NCBI RefSeq assembly: GCF_901709675.1
Contig: NC_051104.1
Coordinates: 7,694,501 to 7,758,500, forward strand
Length of the DNA: 64,000 nt
Source: Syngnathus acus
Lineage: Eukaryota; Chordata; Actinopteri; Syngnathiformes; Syngnathidae
Direction of reading: 5' to 3'
Below, one piece after another: positions 62,021 to 64,000 of the stretch. A program made the position numbers and the translations under genes. The notes beneath the pieces are model-generated. The model was not told the origin of the DNA, did no database searches, and saw only the letters and a program-made list of their open reading frames with translations. Every line of letters starts with the position of its first letter. Position 1 is the stretch's first letter.

Positions 62021-62510
62021 ACGCGTATATTCGTTTTGGATTCCCTGAATTTGACCATAAGATAGCAAAAGTGTACCGTGTGTCGCCCTCTGCTGGTCAG
62101 TAGGAGAAATGACGCATATGTATTCGTTTTGGATTCCCTGAATTTGACCATAGGATAGCAAAAGTGTACCGTGTGTCGCCCTCTGCTGGTCAGTAGGAAA
62201 AATGACGCATATGTATTCGTTTTGGATTCCCTGAATTTGACCATAAGATAGCAAAAGTGTACCGTGTGTCGCCCTCTGCTGGTCAGTAGGAGAAATGACG
62301 CATATGTATTCGTTTTGGATTCCTTGAATTTGACCATAAGATAGCAAAAGTGTACCGTGTGTCGCCCTCTGCTGGTCAGTAGGAGAAATGACGCATATGT
62401 ATTCGTTTTGGATTCCCTGAATTTGACCATAAGATAGCAAAAGTGTACCGTGTGTCGCCCTCTGCTGGTCAGGATGAGAAATGACGCGTATATTCGTTTT
62501 GGATTCCCTA
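62021..62510. repeat. 93-bp minisatellite, about 5.2 copies, each with a CTCF-like core
   Basis: The anchor TCGTTTTGGATTCC starts at 62031, 62124, 62217, 62310, 62403 and 62494: four exact 93-bp steps, then one of 91 bp. Units are nearly identical. On the minus strand each unit contains CCAGCAGAGGGCGAC (plus-strand spans 62082-62096, 62175-62189, 62268-62282, 62361-62375, 62454-62468). This closely resembles the known vertebrate CTCF core. Because 93 is a multiple of three, long open frames arise across the array; these are periodic artefacts. Confidence 0.95.
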
Positions 62511-62999
62511 ATTGTTTTTTTAAATCATAGTGCAATGAGTTAAAGCACACCAATGGGGTTTGTACAAACCATCATCATGCAGAATTTCCTTATAAACTTT
62601 ATTAATTCATCTTTTTTTATTTACAAATACATAATCTAACCTTCTGATATGAAACGTGTGTATTTACAAAACAGTCTTGATACTGTATGGAACAACCTGA
62701 TATAAGTTAGTCAAATACATTAACGCTGCAGGTTTCTTCTTTGACAACAAATGGAAAAGCAAAGAGTTCTCATGACAAATATACACCAGACCAATAACGT
62801 TCCCTATAAAGCTTGAAGCACCCCTTCAAGAAAAAAAGCTTTGAAATGATCAGAACAAATGCAATTGAAAGAGTCGCGTAAACAAATGCAATCAAAACAG
62901 TCACGTCAACAAATGCGATCGAAACGAAACAAAAGCGATGGAAAGAGTGGCCGCTCGCTCGCACGTCGCCCGCCGGCGTTTTTGCGGTCGGTCGGTCGG
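62511..62999 (-). other. usf3 3' UTR
   Basis: Lies downstream of the usf3 stop on the minus strand. A minus-strand AATAAA (TTTATT at 62598-62603) would end the transcript about 400 bp after the stop. AT-rich, no coding signal. Confidence 0.6.
62598..62603 (-). promoter_or_regulatory. usf3 polyadenylation signal
   Basis: TTTATT on the plus strand, that is AATAAA on the usf3 strand, about 400 bp past its stop codon. Confidence 0.6.
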
Positions 63000-64000
63000 T
63001 CACACGGCCGAGCTGCCGTCGTGCCCGAGGATGTGGCTGATGTTGTGCGCCGGCCTGTTGTGTTGCTTGCTGGAATCGGCGGCAGACGCGTTGGTGAGCG
63101 ACAGCAGCGGCGACATGGGCATGGCCGAGCCGTCGGCGGGCATGCCGGCGGTGATCTCTGGGAAGAGCGAGGTGAGGCTGAAGTTGGAGATGTGCGGCGT
63201 GATGCCCGACGAGTTGGTGATGGGCATGGGCGGCATGTCGGGCAGCAGCGGGAAGCTGGCCTGGGCGAAGCCGACGGCGCGCGGCGGCGATAGGATGGAG
63301 CCGAAGCGGTTGTTGAGGCCGGGTGGGGCGTTGGGCTTGTCGGCTCCGGGCCCGGTGAACATCTGGTTGGAGAAGTACTGCAGGGTGACGTCGCCCGGCA
63401 GGCTGGGGTGGGCGGCCGGCGAGTAGGACGGGTAGAAGGAGGGTAAGGTGTTGGCTGGCTCCACGGGCAGCAGGGAGGGCGTGCGCGAGCTGTTGGGCTG
63501 ACTGACGGGCGGGATGAAGGTGGAGTTGGTGTTGATGGGCGGGTTCATGCCACCCTCGGGGATGAACGGGAAGCCAAAGTTCTGCGCCAGGTGCTGCTCG
63601 GTGACCAGGTTGTTGTCGCCAGACGTTTGGGCGCCATCCGCCATGAAGCGGACGATGGTGCTGCGCCGCGCCTCGCCGCCCGACTGCGGCCGGCCCAGAA
63701 GCACGCCGCCTCCGGAAGGCAGGGGCAGGTGGCCCTCGGGCTCAAAGGGGTTGGAGGACCGCAGCGTTCCCGAACGGGGGCGCTCGCCCGCCCGCAGCTT
63801 GGCGGGCGGCGCGTGGCGCGAGTGCTGGCTGACGGGCGGTCTCGATGCCACCGGCGAGCGGCCCGGCTCAGGGGGGTGGGCCACCCGCACGCTGCCGCCG
63901 CCGTGCATATTAGTGTTGACCTGAGAAATGTGGCTCTTGTTCATGGCGGAGGGTTTCTGGCTGGGACTGGAGACTTTGGCCTGGATGTCTGTGGAAGGGT
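63000..64000 (-). CDS. usf3: USF3 (KIAA2018) bHLH protein, C-terminal part
   Basis: Only the last 333 or so codons are in the window; the frame is open through the right edge, so the N-terminal bHLH domain is off-window. USF3 is a large nuclear bHLH protein of poorly defined function. The recognisable C-terminal motifs, in order, are TNMHGG, STIVRFMADGAQ, LAQNFGFPFIPEGGMNPPIN, TLPSFYPSYSPA, NNRFGSILSPPRAVGFAQAS, FPLLPDMPPMPITNSSG, NFSLTSLFPEITAGMPADGS and the terminal RPAHNISHILGHDGSSAV. The order and near-identity to the remembered mammalian C-terminus make the assignment strong. The region is GC-rich at third positions, unlike its AT-rich surroundings, and lies in one uninterrupted exon. 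It is convergent with abcd3 across the minisatellite. Confidence 0.9.
   Translation of the reverse strand, partial: PSTDIQAKVSSPSQKPSAMNKSHISQVNTNMHGGGSVRVAHPPEPGRSPVASRPPVSQHSRHAPPAKLRAGERPRSGTLRSSNPFEPEGHLPLPSGGGVLLGRPQSGGEARRSTIVRFMADGAQTSGDNNLVTEQHLAQNFGFPFIPEGGMNPPINTNSTFIPPVSQPNSSRTPSLLPVEPANTLPSFYPSYSPAAHPSLPGDVTLQYFSNQMFTGPGADKPNAPPGLNNRFGSILSPPRAVGFAQASFPLLPDMPPMPITNSSGITPHISNFSLTSLFPEITAGMPADGSAMPMSPLLSLTNASAADSSKQHNRPAHNISHILGHDGSSAV

Noticed and set aside
61967-62553. Two long overlapping open frames (157 and 181 codons) on the minus strand with 31-residue repeats
   Set aside because: They exist only because the 93-bp minisatellite period is a multiple of three; two frames are open at once, and there is no domain, no splice logic and no conserved start.
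62859-63924. Plus-strand frames of 136-162 codons opposite usf3
   Set aside because: GC-rich antisense shadows of the usf3 coding exon, with biased Arg/Gly/Ala composition.
1-64000. CRISPR arrays, bacterial operons, tRNA and rRNA genes
   Set aside because: The regular repeats are eukaryotic micro- and minisatellites. I found no cloverleaf with intact A and B boxes beyond the degenerate tRNA-like repeat near 6860, and no rRNA-like sequence.

Overview
The window is ordinary vertebrate nuclear DNA, from a ray-finned fish, probably a percomorph teleost. Coding regions are split into many short exons with GT-AG introns, genes are compact, and simple repeats are abundant. The protein sequences match known vertebrate families. 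The nanog gene has a teleost-type N-terminus, and degenerate pieces of common fish interspersed repeats are present. I see no bacterial, phage or CRISPR features. Species cannot be fixed from sequence alone. All assignments rest on my reading of spliced translations and on recalled family sequences; no database search was run.

From left to right I recognise thirteen protein-coding genes: ipo4 (minus, 3' part off the left edge), nanog (plus), tm9sf1 (minus), fen1 (plus), pck2 (minus), psme1 (plus), dcaf11 (minus), thtpa (minus), zfhx2 (plus), alg14 (plus), rsu1 (plus), abcd3 (plus) and usf3 (minus, only the C-terminal end before the right edge). The first seven alternate strictly in orientation, giving head-to-head promoter pairs (ipo4/nanog, tm9sf1/fen1, pck2/psme1) and tail-to-tail 3' ends (nanog/tm9sf1, fen1/pck2, psme1/dcaf11). 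thtpa and zfhx2 form a further head-to-head pair.

The left 47 kb corresponds to a gene set that in human lies on 14q11-q12 (IPO4, TM9SF1, PCK2, PSME1, DCAF11, THTPA, ZFHX2), with nanog and fen1 interleaved. The right part (alg14, abcd3, with rsu1 between and usf3 after) comes from other ancestral neighbourhoods; ALG14 and ABCD3 are both on human 1p21. The genes do not form one pathway. They cover nuclear import, pluripotency, the endomembrane system, DNA replication and repair, gluconeogenesis, proteasome activation, ubiquitin ligation, thiamine metabolism, neural transcription, N-glycosylation, focal adhesion and peroxisomal transport.

The least ordinary signals are four. (1) A 93-bp minisatellite between abcd3 and usf3 repeats a CTCF-like core motif five times in one orientation. 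(2) The zfhx2 gene model starts with a 6-nt coding exon and lacks the N-terminal zinc-finger half of the mammalian protein. (3) An OCT/SOX-like composite site and a second octamer lie upstream of nanog. (4) The fen1 and pck2 polyadenylation signals face each other about 50 bp apart.
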